The notes beneath the pieces were generated by a model that saw nothing but the letters and a program-made list of their open reading frames with translations, was not told the DNA's origin and ran no database searches. The position numbers and the translations under genes were made by a program. A stretch of DNA of 64,000 bases, taken from NCBI GenBank assembly GCA_900538575.1, contig UPZA01000008.1, positions 59,991-123,990 on the forward strand, read 5' to 3'. Below are positions 26,005 through 33,596 of the stretch, piece after piece. How positions within the stretch are numbered: the first letter of the stretch is position 1; each line of letters opens with the position of its first letter. Source of the DNA: an uncultured Ruminococcus sp. Lineage in GTDB: Bacteria; Bacillota; Clostridia; Oscillospirales; Ruminococcaceae.

Positions 26005-26493
26005 TTAATATGTTAGTCTGTTTCTTTGGAGAATATCTTTAATTTCTTCTGTATCTCCGTAGGTTCTGATAAGGTGGTAGCCGGTTTTTTCACAGACTTT
26101 ATTTACGAAATCGTCGCGTTCTTTCCTTGCAGGCAAATCATGAGATCGGTCGTCAAGCTCAATTAAAAATAAAACCTCCATATTATCAGGATTTATAAGA
26201 GCAAAGTCAATATGCTTTGAACTGATTTTCGGAAAAAATCTGCCAAATTCTTTTGTTTTATCAGTATCAACTTCTATAAGATCGGCAAGCCTGACCTTAG
26301 CAATTATACCATATCCGTATTTGTCTGTAACAGGTTTCAGCTTTTTATAGAAATTCCATTCATTTTTAGTAAGCAATAGCTTTTTTCGATAAGGAAGGAA
26401 GCTTCCGGAATTTCTCTTTGAAAGGCACAGCCTATATATAAAGTATAATATAAGAATAATAACAGCAATAGCGGCAATCTGTTCAGGCTTCAT
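26005..26493 (-). CDS. DUF2726 (nuclease-fold-like) membrane-anchored protein
   Basis: A 162-residue protein with one N-terminal membrane helix (IAAIAVIILILYFIYRL), then a DUF2726 domain: LLTKNEWNFYKKLKPV, IIAKVRLADLIEVD, KHIDFALINPDNMEVLFLIELDDRSHD and a C-terminal ERDDFVNKVCEKTGYHLIR. The D...ELDD...H layout resembles restriction-endonuclease-like folds, but its activity is unknown. It overlaps coaBC by 4 bases (ATGA), so it is translated as the last gene of the CoA operon despite no obvious link to that pathway. Confidence 0.8.
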   Translation of the reverse strand: MKPEQIAAIAVIILILYFIYRLCLSKRNSGSFLPYRKKLLLTKNEWNFYKKLKPVTDKYGYGIIAKVRLADLIEVDTDKTKEFGRFFPKISSKHIDFALINPDNMEVLFLIELDDRSHDLPARKERDDFVNKVCEKTGYHLIRTYGDTEEIKDILQRNRLTY

Positions 26494-27692
26494 TGATTGT
26501 CTCCTGTTTTTTTAACGGCTTCGTCGAGAATACGGTCTGCCGCTTCTTCCTTAGTCATAATAGGAAGCTCTTCTTCAAAGCTTTTGGTTATAAGCGTAAG
26601 GACATTTGTATCTGTACCGAATCCTGCGCCTTCAATTTTCAGATTATTTGCCGCAATCATATCGCAGCCCTTTTTATAAAGCTTTTTTCGTGAATTTTCA
26701 ATAAGATTTTCTGTTTCCATGGAAAATCCGCAGATAAACTGATTTTTTTTACGATTTTTACATACGGCGGAAAGTATATCGTCAGTTCTTTCCAGATTAA
26801 TTGTTATAGTCTGTTCTGATTTTTTGATTTTATCTGTCTCTGCTTTTATTGGTCTGTAATCAGCAACTGCGGCAGCCATTATAATTATATCGGCGCTGCT
26901 TGAATATTTTATTACTGCATTATACATTTCAAGCGCGCTGAGTACATTAATTGTATTGACAAAAGGCGGCGGCTCAATGCTTGTTCTTCCGCTGACAAGC
27001 GTAACTTCGGCTCCGCGCAGCATTGCTCTGCATGCTGCCGCATATCCCATTTTCCCGGTAGAATGGTTTGTTATAAATCTTACCGGATCAATTGATTCCG
27101 AGGTGGCTCCCGCAGTAACAAGTACTTTTTTTCCACTGAGATCTTTTTTACATGCCGTTTCTTTCAGAATATAGGATAGCAACGTTTTTTCAGACGGCAT
27201 TTTACCCGTTCCGCTGTCGCCGCAGGCGAGCCTGCCGCTATCTGGCGGAACGACCGTCCAACCGTACTCCGCAAGCTTTTTAAGATTATTCTGTACAACC
27301 GGATTCAGATACATGTTGGTGTTCATGGCGGGAGCAACGATTTTCGGACATCTGCATGCCAGAGCGGTTGTTGTAAGCATATCGTCGGCAATACCGTATG
27401 CAAGCTTTGCAATTACGTTTGCGGTTGCAGGGGCGATTAGAAGAACGTCTGCTTTTTTGGCCGCTGAGATATGTTTTACATCAAATTCAAACATTCTGTC
27501 AAACGTATCTGTCATGCATTTACTGTTTGTCAGAGTTTCAAATGTGAGCGGAGATATAAATCTGCACGCATTTTCCGTCATCATTACGTTTGTATCCGCA
27601 TTAAGCTTGACAAGCGAGCTGCACAGGCCTGCAATTTTATAGGCGGCTATTCCTCCTGTAATACCAATCAATACTGACTTTCCGTTAAGCAT
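26490..27692 (-). CDS. coaBC: Bifunctional phosphopantothenoylcysteine decarboxylase / phosphopantothenate-cysteine ligase
   Basis: CoaBC adds cysteine to 4'-phosphopantothenate and decarboxylates the product to 4'-phosphopantetheine. The 400-residue protein has the flavin-binding CoaC half first (ITGGIAAYKIAGLC, catalytic-type PAMNTNMYLNP, then ACGDSGTGKMPS) and the CoaB half from about residue 185 (KVLVTAGATSESIDPVRFITNHSTGKMG, then AAVADYRP). The ATG follows GGGAGGAAAACAG and overlaps the coaX end by 8 bases. Confidence 0.96.
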   Translation of the reverse strand: MLNGKSVLIGITGGIAAYKIAGLCSSLVKLNADTNVMMTENACRFISPLTFETLTNSKCMTDTFDRMFEFDVKHISAAKKADVLLIAPATANVIAKLAYGIADDMLTTTALACRCPKIVAPAMNTNMYLNPVVQNNLKKLAEYGWTVVPPDSGRLACGDSGTGKMPSEKTLLSYILKETACKKDLSGKKVLVTAGATSESIDPVRFITNHSTGKMGYAAACRAMLRGAEVTLVSGRTSIEPPPFVNTINVLSALEMYNAVIKYSSSADIIIMAAAVADYRPIKAETDKIKKSEQTITINLERTDDILSAVCKNRKKNQFICGFSMETENLIENSRKKLYKKGCDMIAANNLKIEGAGFGTDTNVLTLITKSFEEELPIMTKEEAADRILDEAVKKTGDNQ

Positions 27693-28461
27693 CTGTTTTC
27701 CTCCCGTGCTTATTAAATATTATGTTCAGCCCCTTTAGAAGAAGTTTTTTGTCGATTATAATTTCGTTTCTGCAGAAAGGAATAATTTTACCTGCGTTTC
27801 CTCCGGTGGCTATTATTTTAGGTCTATATCCAAGCTCTTCGGAGAGCCTTTCGCATACACCGTCTATACATGAGGCAGTTCCGTAAATAATTCCGCTTTC
27901 GATGGATTCGGACGTATTTTTGCCTATTATAGATTCCGGCGGCGAGCCAAGCTTAATTTGAGGAAGCAGAGCCGTATTCTTTATAAGAGAATTCAAGGCT
28001 GTCGTTACTCCAGGAAGAATCATACCCCCGATAAATTCCTTATTCTTATTGACAATTGATATTGTTGTGGCGGTTCCCATGTCAATTATTATAATCGGCG
28101 CACCATATTCGTAAACTGCTCCGACCGCGTCTGCTATGCGGTCGCTGCCAACCCTTTCAGGCTTATCAGTCTTTATTACAATGCCGGAAGCGGTAATATT
28201 ACTTACTATAAGAGGCTCTATTCCAAATTCTGAAATAATTATATTTTTTATCAGACCTGTTAAAAGAGGAACGACAGAGGAAATAACCGCGCCTTCTATT
28301 TTGCTTACTTCCCAAGCTTTAATAATACGGGTTATTCTTTCCAGATAATCGACCTCAATTTCGGATATGTCAGTCATGATTTTTTCGTGCGTTAATATTT
28401 TTCCGGAATTTATAAGGCCGACAGCTACAGTCGTGTTTCCGATGTCAACGGCAAGTATCAT
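27685..28461 (-). CDS. coaX: Type III pantothenate kinase
   Basis: CoaX phosphorylates pantothenate, the first step from vitamin B5 to CoA; type III enzymes are not feedback-inhibited by CoA. The 258-residue ASKHA-fold protein starts LAVDIGNTTVAVGL. It also has PERVGSDRIADAVGAV near residue 105, the IIDMGTATTISIV phosphate motif near 125 and the GGMILPGVTTALNSL segment near 150. It overlaps panD by 4 bases and coaBC by 8, in the middle of the CoA operon. Confidence 0.96.
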   Translation of the reverse strand: MILAVDIGNTTVAVGLINSGKILTHEKIMTDISEIEVDYLERITRIIKAWEVSKIEGAVISSVVPLLTGLIKNIIISEFGIEPLIVSNITASGIVIKTDKPERVGSDRIADAVGAVYEYGAPIIIIDMGTATTISIVNKNKEFIGGMILPGVTTALNSLIKNTALLPQIKLGSPPESIIGKNTSESIESGIIYGTASCIDGVCERLSEELGYRPKIIATGGNAGKIIPFCRNEIIIDKKLLLKGLNIIFNKHGRKTDA

Positions 28462-28841
28462 TTGATTTCACCGTGAGTTTCGTAGCGAAATATCTTATCT
28501 ATTCTGTTTTTTTCATCAGTCAGCACAACCTTAGGTCTGAATGTTTCAGCTTCCTTTTCATTCATCTGAGCGTAAGCCATTATTATAACGATATCTCCTA
28601 CTGCGGCGCATCTGGCGGCGGCTCCGTTCAGGCAAACTACGCCCGAATTCGGTTCTCCGCATATGACGTATGTTTCAATGCGGCTGCCGTTAGTAACGTT
28701 TACAACCTGAACCTTTTCATATTCAAGGATACCGGCGGCTTTCATTAATTCTGAATCGACGGTTATACTGCCGACGTAATTCAGATCGGCTTCCGTTACT
28801 CTTGCCCTGTGTATTTTTCCTTTAAGCATCGTCAGAGTCAT
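28458..28841 (-). CDS. panD: Aspartate 1-decarboxylase proenzyme
   Basis: PanD makes beta-alanine from aspartate. The 127-residue proenzyme has the self-cleavage site YVGSITVD (Gly-Ser, Ser about residue 27, becomes the pyruvoyl group). The VVNVTNGSRIETYVI segment, the Asn-Gly-Ala-Ala-Arg motif (LNGAAARCAAVGDIVII) and the catalytic Tyr in MAYAQ complete the family pattern. The ATG follows AAGGA at 9 bases. It sits 4 bases after panC and overlaps coaX by ATGA. Confidence 0.96.
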   Translation of the reverse strand: MTLTMLKGKIHRARVTEADLNYVGSITVDSELMKAAGILEYEKVQVVNVTNGSRIETYVICGEPNSGVVCLNGAAARCAAVGDIVIIMAYAQMNEKEAETFRPKVVLTDEKNRIDKIFRYETHGEIK

Positions 28842-28845
28842 ATAT

Positions 28846-29691
28846 TCAGTTCCTTTCAGCTATAAAATTGTCGATCAGCCTGGTTTTTCCGAAATAAACT
28901 GCCGCAGCTACAAGTACGTTGCCTTTTATTTCATTAACCGGCTCTATGCTGTCCGCGTCCACTGCTTTGACATAATCTATTTTAGCAAGCGGTTCCGTTT
29001 CAATTTGCGATTTTATAAACGAAATGATTTCAGAAACGTCTGTTTCGCCGTTCATTATCATGGAACGGCCTGCATTAAGCGCCTTAAATATTACTGTGGC
29101 AGCTTTTCGTTCTTCAGAATTAAGATAAGTATTTCTTGAGCTTTTAGCAAGTCCGTCCTCTTCTCTTACAATGGGACAACCTATAATTTCAATTCCAAAG
29201 CTGAGATCGCGGACCATACGTTTTATAACGGCGAGCTGCTGAGCGTCCTTCTGACCGAAATATGCCCTGTCGGGGGCGACTATGTTAAAAAGCTTGCTTA
29301 CAACGGTGCAGACTCCTCTGAAATGTCCTGGGCGTCTGATTCCGCAAAGCTCATCTGTAGGACCGGTCATATCTACAAATGTAGAAAAATTGTTTTCATA
29401 CATTTCAGAAACGTCCGGGGCAAAAATCAGATCTGCTCCTGATTTCCTGCATTTATCAGCGTCGCTTTCAAGATTTCTGGGATAATCCTCAAAATCCTCG
29501 TTGGGACCGAATTGTATAGGATTTACGAAAATGCTGACAACCGTTTTGTCATTTTCTAATGAACGGCTTATCAGACTCAGATGTCCTTCATGCAGATAAC
29601 CCATTGTAGGAACCAGACCTATTTTATACCCCTTGCTTTTCCATTCTGATATTATTTCTCTGACTTCATTTATAGTTTTAACAATTTTCAT
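28846..29691 (-). CDS. panC: Pantothenate synthetase
   Basis: PanC joins pantoate and beta-alanine with ATP. The 281-residue protein has VPTMGYLHEGHLSLI with the HxGH nucleotide-binding motif near residue 35, SIFVNPIQFGPNEDF, the GICRR/RPGHFRGVCTVVSKLFNI-type central segment (here CGIRRPGHF), and GQKDAQQLAVIKRM. I use ATG 29691; a TTG seven codons earlier overlaps the AAGGA site that lies inside the panB end. It is 4 bases after the panB stop. Confidence 0.96.
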   Translation of the reverse strand: MKIVKTINEVREIISEWKSKGYKIGLVPTMGYLHEGHLSLISRSLENDKTVVSIFVNPIQFGPNEDFEDYPRNLESDADKCRKSGADLIFAPDVSEMYENNFSTFVDMTGPTDELCGIRRPGHFRGVCTVVSKLFNIVAPDRAYFGQKDAQQLAVIKRMVRDLSFGIEIIGCPIVREEDGLAKSSRNTYLNSEERKAATVIFKALNAGRSMIMNGETDVSEIISFIKSQIETEPLAKIDYVKAVDADSIEPVNEIKGNVLVAAAVYFGKTRLIDNFIAERN

Positions 29692-29695
29692 AATA

Positions 29696-30535
29696 TTAAC
29701 ATTCCTTCTCAAGCTGTTTAAAATCTATGTCGTCGGACATTTTGAAGCTGTTTTCATCAGACGGAAAAACGCCTGATTTTATATCGCTTATATATTTTTT
29801 AAAGGCGTCTTTCATAGCTTCGCCTATATTTCCGTACTTTTTTACAAACTTAGGAGTAAAATCCGAATACATTCCCAGCATGTCCTGATAGACCAATACC
29901 TGACCGTCGCAGCCGGTTCCCGCGCCTATGCCGATCGTTGGAATTTTTAGTATATCTGTAATATATTCTGCAAGCTTATCCGGCACGCATTCCATAACAA
30001 CTGCGCATGCACCCGCCGATTCAACAGCCCTTGCGTCGCTGATAATTTTTTTGGCCGCTTCAATGTTTTTACCCTGTACCTTGAAACCGCCGAACATATT
30101 TACCGACTGGGGGGTCATTCCTATATGTGCCACAACAGGTATGGACGCTTCCGTAATCGCCTTGATATGATCAGAAAATTCCTTCCCGCCTTCAAGCTTT
30201 ACCGCGTTGGCGCGGCCTTCCTTCATTAGTCTGCCTGCATTGAAAACAGCGTCGTAAACGCTTGTCTGATACGACATAAACGGCATATCGGCAACGACTA
30301 CGGCGTTTTTGACTCCTCTGCTGACGGCGGCCGTATGATGTATCATATCTTCCATTGTAACCGAAATAGTATCCTCATATCCCAGCATAACCATTCCCAG
30401 CGAATCTCCGACCAGTATCATTTCAACGCCTGCTTCGTCAATCAGCCTTGCGGTGGAATAATCATAGGCAGTCAACATAGCGATGCGGTCGTGAACTGAC
30501 TTTTGCTTCATAATTGTTGCAACCGTATTTTTCAT
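29696..30535 (-). CDS. panB: 3-methyl-2-oxobutanoate hydroxymethyltransferase
   Basis: PanB adds a hydroxymethyl group from methylene-THF to ketoisovalerate to form ketopantoate. The 279-residue TIM-barrel protein starts with MLTAYDYSTARLIDEAGVEMILVGDSLGMV. It also has MPFMSYQTS, NAVKLEGG, VVAHIGMTPQS and GIGAGTGCDGQVLVYQDMLGM, all family landmarks in order. The ATG follows ACGGAGGAAAATA. It is the first gene of the operon and lies behind a candidate pan-motif RNA. Confidence 0.97.
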   Translation of the reverse strand: MKNTVATIMKQKSVHDRIAMLTAYDYSTARLIDEAGVEMILVGDSLGMVMLGYEDTISVTMEDMIHHTAAVSRGVKNAVVVADMPFMSYQTSVYDAVFNAGRLMKEGRANAVKLEGGKEFSDHIKAITEASIPVVAHIGMTPQSVNMFGGFKVQGKNIEAAKKIISDARAVESAGACAVVMECVPDKLAEYITDILKIPTIGIGAGTGCDGQVLVYQDMLGMYSDFTPKFVKKYGNIGEAMKDAFKKYISDIKSGVFPSDENSFKMSDDIDFKQLEKEC

Positions 30536-30562
30536 ATTATTTTCCTCCGTTAATTTACTTGC

Positions 30563-30604
30563 CCGCGGTGGATATACGCCTTGAAAGGTCGTATTCGCAT
30601 GCGG
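30563..30604 (-). promoter_or_regulatory. Candidate pan-motif RNA in the panB leader
   Basis: In the minus-strand leader an outer CCGC/GCGG stem encloses an internal loop and a hairpin ATACG-A-CCTT / AAGG-CGTAT with a single bulged A and a TC loop. The known pan motif, found before panB/panC/panD in Firmicutes, is a stem-loop marked by bulged adenosines. Position and form fit; I could not compare it with the covariance model. Confidence 0.5.
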
Positions 30605-30617
30605 TCATATATTTTAT

Positions 30618-30646
30618 ATTATACCACTCCTGCATATAAAATACAA
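30618..30646 (-). promoter_or_regulatory. Promoter of the pantothenate/CoA operon
   Basis: Minus-strand TTGTAT, 17 bases, TATAAT with an extended -10 TGG. Transcription would begin about seven bases before the candidate pan motif. Confidence 0.75.
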
Positions 30647-30711
30647 GAAAATTCAGGATTTCATTATATATTAAACTAAATAGGCTTATAGCTATTGTAT
30701 GAACGAAAATC

Positions 30712-30740
30712 TTGTTTTCTTAAAGCTTTTATAGTATAAT
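30712..30740 (+). promoter_or_regulatory. Promoter of the HAD-phosphatase gene
   Basis: TTGTTT, 17 bases, TATAAT, divergent from the panB promoter. Confidence 0.65.
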
Positions 30741-30762
30741 ATAAAAAACGGAGGTAAACCTT

Positions 30763-31416
30763 ATGAAAATAAAGGGCGTAATATTTGATATGGACGGGCT
30801 TATGCTGGATACCGAAAAGCTGTTGACACGTTTTTGGACTGAGGCGGCTGAAAAATTCGGTTATCAAATGAAGAAAGAGCATGTTCTCGGAATACGGAGC
30901 CTGGCGGCTGTTTTTGCAGAACCGAAGCTTAAAGGAATATTCGGGGATGGGTTTGACTATAAATCCATCAGAGCGGAGCGGATTCGTCTTATGAATGATT
31001 ATATAGAGAAATTCGGCGTTGAAAAGAAAAAAGGTCTTGACGAGCTTCTCAATTACCTTAAAGGTAAATATAAAATTTCGGTCGCAACGGCAACCGATTA
31101 TGAAAGAACGGAAATTTATTTGAAAAAAGCCGGGGTTTGGGGATTTTTTGATAAGGTAATATGCGGTCCGATGGTGGATAACGGTAAACCGGCGCCGGAT
31201 ATCTATCTTAAGGCGTGCAGAGAGCTTGAATTAAAGCCGGAAGAATGCGCTGCGCTGGAGGATTCGCCTAACGGTGTACTGTCTGCTTTTAGGGCAGGAT
31301 GCCTTCCCATTATGATTCCGGATCTTTCCGAGCCCGATGAAAAAACAATCGAAATGCTTTATGCAAAGGCTTCTGATCTTAAAGAGGTAATAGAAATATT
31401 GAAGTCAAAGGAATAA
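30763..31416 (+). CDS. HAD-superfamily (beta-phosphoglucomutase-like) phosphatase
   Basis: A 217-residue HAD subfamily IA hydrolase. Motif I is VIFDMDGLMLDTE with both aspartates. A helical cap follows (residues ~20-80). Motif II is SVATATDYERT, in which Thr stands where many have Ser, with a Lys in GPMVDNGKPAPDIYLKA. The acidic motif is ALEDSPNGVLSA. Substrates in this group are sugar phosphates or nucleotides, and nothing here fixes which. The ATG follows CGGAGG. It is a single-gene unit divergent from panB; a shared pathway with pantothenate is not supported. Confidence 0.9.
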   Translation: MKIKGVIFDMDGLMLDTEKLLTRFWTEAAEKFGYQMKKEHVLGIRSLAAVFAEPKLKGIFGDGFDYKSIRAERIRLMNDYIEKFGVEKKKGLDELLNYLKGKYKISVATATDYERTEIYLKKAGVWGFFDKVICGPMVDNGKPAPDIYLKACRELELKPEECAALEDSPNGVLSAFRAGCLPIMIPDLSEPDEKTIEMLYAKASDLKEVIEILKSKE

Positions 31417-31486
31417 ATAATTATATGAAATTCATAATAAAGGATATACAAAAAAATGTTTTTTATGCAATTTGTATTAAAAGTAC

Positions 31487-31515
31487 TTGAAATCTATTAA
31501 CGGGTATGATATAAT
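31487..31515 (+). promoter_or_regulatory. Promoter of hpf
   Basis: TTGAAA, 17 bases, TATAAT with extended -10 TGA, about 45 bases before the GTG start. The transcribed leader is too short for a raiA-motif RNA. Confidence 0.8.
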
Positions 31516-31561
31516 AAGAATACAAAAATAACCGGCGAGGCCGGCTAAGGAGGAATATATC

Positions 31562-32089
31562 GTGAAAGTAACTATTACAGCAAGAAAAATGCAGGTTCCG
31601 CAATCGTTTCCTGATTATGCGGATAAGAAACTTGATTCAAAACTCAGTAAATTTTTCGGAGAAGAGGCTGATGCAAAAATAACGATGACTGAACATAAGA
31701 ACCAGATAATACTGGAGCTTACGGTTAAATATAATAATATGATATTCCGCGCGGAAAGAACGGCTGAGGATAAGAATGACGCTTTGGACAGCGCCATTGA
31801 TAAAATAATACGCCAGATAAGAAAAAACAAGACAAGAATAGAAAAAAGCCTGAAGGATACAGCCTTTAAGGAATTATATGCGGATCAGGTGGACGAGCAG
31901 GTCGATTATGAAATTATAAAGCATAAAACCTTTGTAATGCGTCCCATGGACGTAGAGGAAGCCATTTTACAGATGAATATGCTTGGACATTCATTCTTTA
32001 TGTTCTGCAATGCCCAGACAGGCGGGACGAACGTAGTTTATAAAAGAGCGGACGGAAATTACGCTGTTTTGGAGCCGACTACGGAATAA
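31562..32089 (+). CDS. hpf: Ribosome hibernation promoting factor, long form
   Basis: HPF-long dimerises 70S ribosomes into inactive 100S particles under starvation. The 175-residue protein has the N-terminal ribosome-binding domain (residues ~1-100: VTITARKMQVPQSFPDYADKKL, IRQIRKNK), a linker, and the C-terminal dimerisation domain (KTFVMRPMDVEEAILQMNMLGHSFFMFCNAQTG). The start is GTG at 31562 behind AAGGAGGAATATATC. It has its own promoter and a strong terminator. Confidence 0.96.
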   Translation: MKVTITARKMQVPQSFPDYADKKLDSKLSKFFGEEADAKITMTEHKNQIILELTVKYNNMIFRAERTAEDKNDALDSAIDKIIRQIRKNKTRIEKSLKDTAFKELYADQVDEQVDYEIIKHKTFVMRPMDVEEAILQMNMLGHSFFMFCNAQTGGTNVVYKRADGNYAVLEPTTE

Positions 32090-32096
32090 AGCAAAC

Positions 32097-32131
32097 AATA
32101 AAGCCGCGAGAATCACTCGCGGCTTTATTTA
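32097..32131. terminator. Terminator between hpf and the VanZ-like gene
   Basis: A 14-bp perfect stem AATAAAGCCGCGAG / CTCGCGGCTTTATT with a 5-base loop; it overlaps the stop region of the convergent gene and can act both ways. Confidence 0.88.
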
Positions 32132-32613
32132 TCATTTATCTTTATTTTATTTTTTGTTATAATCAGGGTTATTATAAATATTATTGATATACCGAACAAG
32201 GAGCCGCAGAAATCTATCAGTATATCCAGTAGCCGACAGCTTCTTCCGGGAACAAAATATTGATGAATTTCATCGCTTACAGCATATGCCAAACAGATAA
32301 GCGATGAAAAGAGTATTCTTTTCTTTGCGTTTAATTTTTCATGAAAGCTTAAGGCGAAAAGGGCAAGCGTTCCAAGCACGGTATATACTGAAAAATGAGC
32401 AAGTTTTCTTACGGCAAACTGACATTTATCAATTAACGCCGTTTGATCTGTTTCATTAAGCAATTCAAAATCCGGATTTATTATACGAGCTAATATTGCG
32501 GCGGGAAGACTGCTTGTTTCTGATGAATTTTCTGAAGTCTGCGCAGAAAATAAAAATATCACCGCCATCCAGATAATTAACGGTATGTATGAAATTATTC
32601 TTTTGATTTTCAT
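32125..32613 (-). CDS. VanZ-like membrane protein
   Basis: A 162-residue protein with about four hydrophobic helices: YIPLIIWMAVIFLFSAQ at the N-terminus, FSVYTVLGTLALFALSF, FSSLICLAYAVSDEIHQ and a C-terminal ISIIFIITLIIT. The VanZ family signature is RKLAHFSVYTVLG plus SDEIHQYFVPGRSCRLLDILIDFCG. Members give low-level teicoplanin resistance in one known case, but most are of unknown function. Single gene, with no sign of a van cluster. Confidence 0.9.
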   Translation of the reverse strand: MKIKRIISYIPLIIWMAVIFLFSAQTSENSSETSSLPAAILARIINPDFELLNETDQTALIDKCQFAVRKLAHFSVYTVLGTLALFALSFHEKLNAKKRILFSSLICLAYAVSDEIHQYFVPGRSCRLLDILIDFCGSLFGISIIFIITLIITKNKIKINDK

Positions 32614-32672
32614 AATTTTATCCTTTCATAGGGTATTTTAACATTTAAAATTATTTTTGTCAATTTAAATTA

Positions 32673-32701
32673 TTGAAATATTATGTTAAAAGTGATAGAA
32701 T
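32673..32701 (+). promoter_or_regulatory. Promoter of the DtxR-like gene
   Basis: TTGAAA, 17 bases, TAGAAT with extended -10 TGA. Confidence 0.65.
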
Positions 32702-32731
32702 GTAATTATAAATAAAAGGGGAGGATTTAAA

Positions 32732-33130
32732 ATGAAGCTTTGCGCGGGACAATGCAGATACCTGATAACTCTTTATCAGTTAAGCAGAAAACGGCGTGTT
32801 GTACGATCTGTAGATATAGCAAATACGCTTTCGGTTACCAGGCCGAGCGTAAGCCGGATGCTGAAATGCATGGTCCGGCTTGAACTGATTAATCCAGATT
32901 ATTCTTCAAGTGTTCAGCTCACAGATAAAGGAAAAGAAACTGCGGAAAGACTTTCAGAAAATTACCGCGACGTTTATGCATTTTTTTTCGATATTCTTAA
33001 GCTTGACGAAAATCAGGCCAATGATCAGAGCATACAGTTTCTGGCGTCGTTTCCTGAATATACCGTTGAAAAAATGGCGGCGGTTACGAGAAATACAATT
33101 AAAAAACGTAAAATGGCTGCGGAAAAATAA
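32732..33130 (+). CDS. DtxR/MntR-like winged-helix regulator lacking clear metal ligands
   Basis: A 132-residue DNA-binding protein. The N-terminal winged helix resembles the DtxR/MntR family: YLITLYQLSRKRRVVRSVDIANTLSVTRPSVSRMLKCMVRLELI, then VQLTDKGKETAERL. The second half is dimerisation-like (DVYAFFFDILKLDENQAN). It lacks the usual C-x-x-E-H metal-ligand motif and ends early, with IQFLASFPEYTVEKM in its place. It may respond to something other than manganese or iron, or be metal-independent. The ATG follows GGGGAGGATT. No target gene is adjacent; the ACT gene downstream has its own promoter. Confidence 0.78.
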   Translation: MKLCAGQCRYLITLYQLSRKRRVVRSVDIANTLSVTRPSVSRMLKCMVRLELINPDYSSSVQLTDKGKETAERLSENYRDVYAFFFDILKLDENQANDQSIQFLASFPEYTVEKMAAVTRNTIKKRKMAAEK

Positions 33131-33172
33131 ATTGATAATATGATTTTTTTGCTTTATTTTTTCCAAAAGTTA

Positions 33173-33297
33173 TGATATAATGAAAAATATATTATTTTAG
33201 GCGTTTATTGAATTTATGAACGCCGTATGCAAATTCGGCGTGCCGTCTGCCGTAATCGGCGGCGCCGCATGGCTTATGCGGTTAAATGGAGAATATT
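33173..33297 (+). promoter_or_regulatory. Extended -10 promoter and multi-hairpin leader of the ACT-UPF0210-V-ATPase transcript
   Basis: TGATATAAT at 33173-33181 starts a leader of about 110 bases. It holds hairpins GCGTT/AACGC (33201-33223), CGCCG/CGGCG (33221-33240), GCCG-taat-CGGC (33249-33260) and CCGCAT/ATGCGG (33265-33281). The first two share bases 33221-33223 and cannot form together. The GC content stands out from the AT-rich flanks. Confidence 0.55.
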
Positions 33298-33567
33298 ATG
33301 AGAGCGGTAATAACTGTTATCGGTAAAGACAATGTAGGCATACTTGCTAAGGTCAGCAATATATGCTCCGAATATAATGCAAATGTTATGGATGTTACAC
33401 AAAGCGTTTTGCAGGAAATGTTCGCTATGATAATGATGGTAGATATTTCTAAAATGAATACGGATTTTGTTGTCCTCGGCGATAAGCTCAATGAACTGGG
33501 CGAGCAGCTTGGACTTTCCATTCATACGATGCACGAGGACATATTTAATTCTATGCATCGTATTTAA
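33298..33567 (+). CDS. ACT-domain protein (UPF0237 family)
   Basis: An 89-residue protein consisting of one ACT domain: RAVITVIGKDNVGILAKVSNICSEYNANVMDVTQSV, then MFAMIMMVDISK and LNELGEQLGLSIHTMHEDIFNSMHRI. UPF0237 proteins are small putative amino-acid-binding regulators. ATG 33298 follows GGAG at 7 bases; an ATG four codons earlier overlaps that site. It is 29 bases before a UPF0210 gene, a pair that is conserved across Firmicutes, so the two products very likely act together. Confidence 0.93.
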   Translation: MRAVITVIGKDNVGILAKVSNICSEYNANVMDVTQSVLQEMFAMIMMVDISKMNTDFVVLGDKLNELGEQLGLSIHTMHEDIFNSMHRI

Positions 33568-33596
33568 TATTGATATCATTATAAGGAGATTTTCAG

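Noticed and set aside
31417..31561. Possible raiA-motif RNA before hpf
   Set aside because: The promoter lies only about 45 bases from the start codon, leaving no room for the ~200-base raiA RNA.
32125..32613. Glycopeptide-resistance interpretation of the VanZ-like and VanY-like (46838-47839) genes
   Set aside because: They are 14 kb apart and no vanH, vanA/B, vanX, vanR or vanS genes are nearby; both families are common housekeeping or envelope proteins in Firmicutes.
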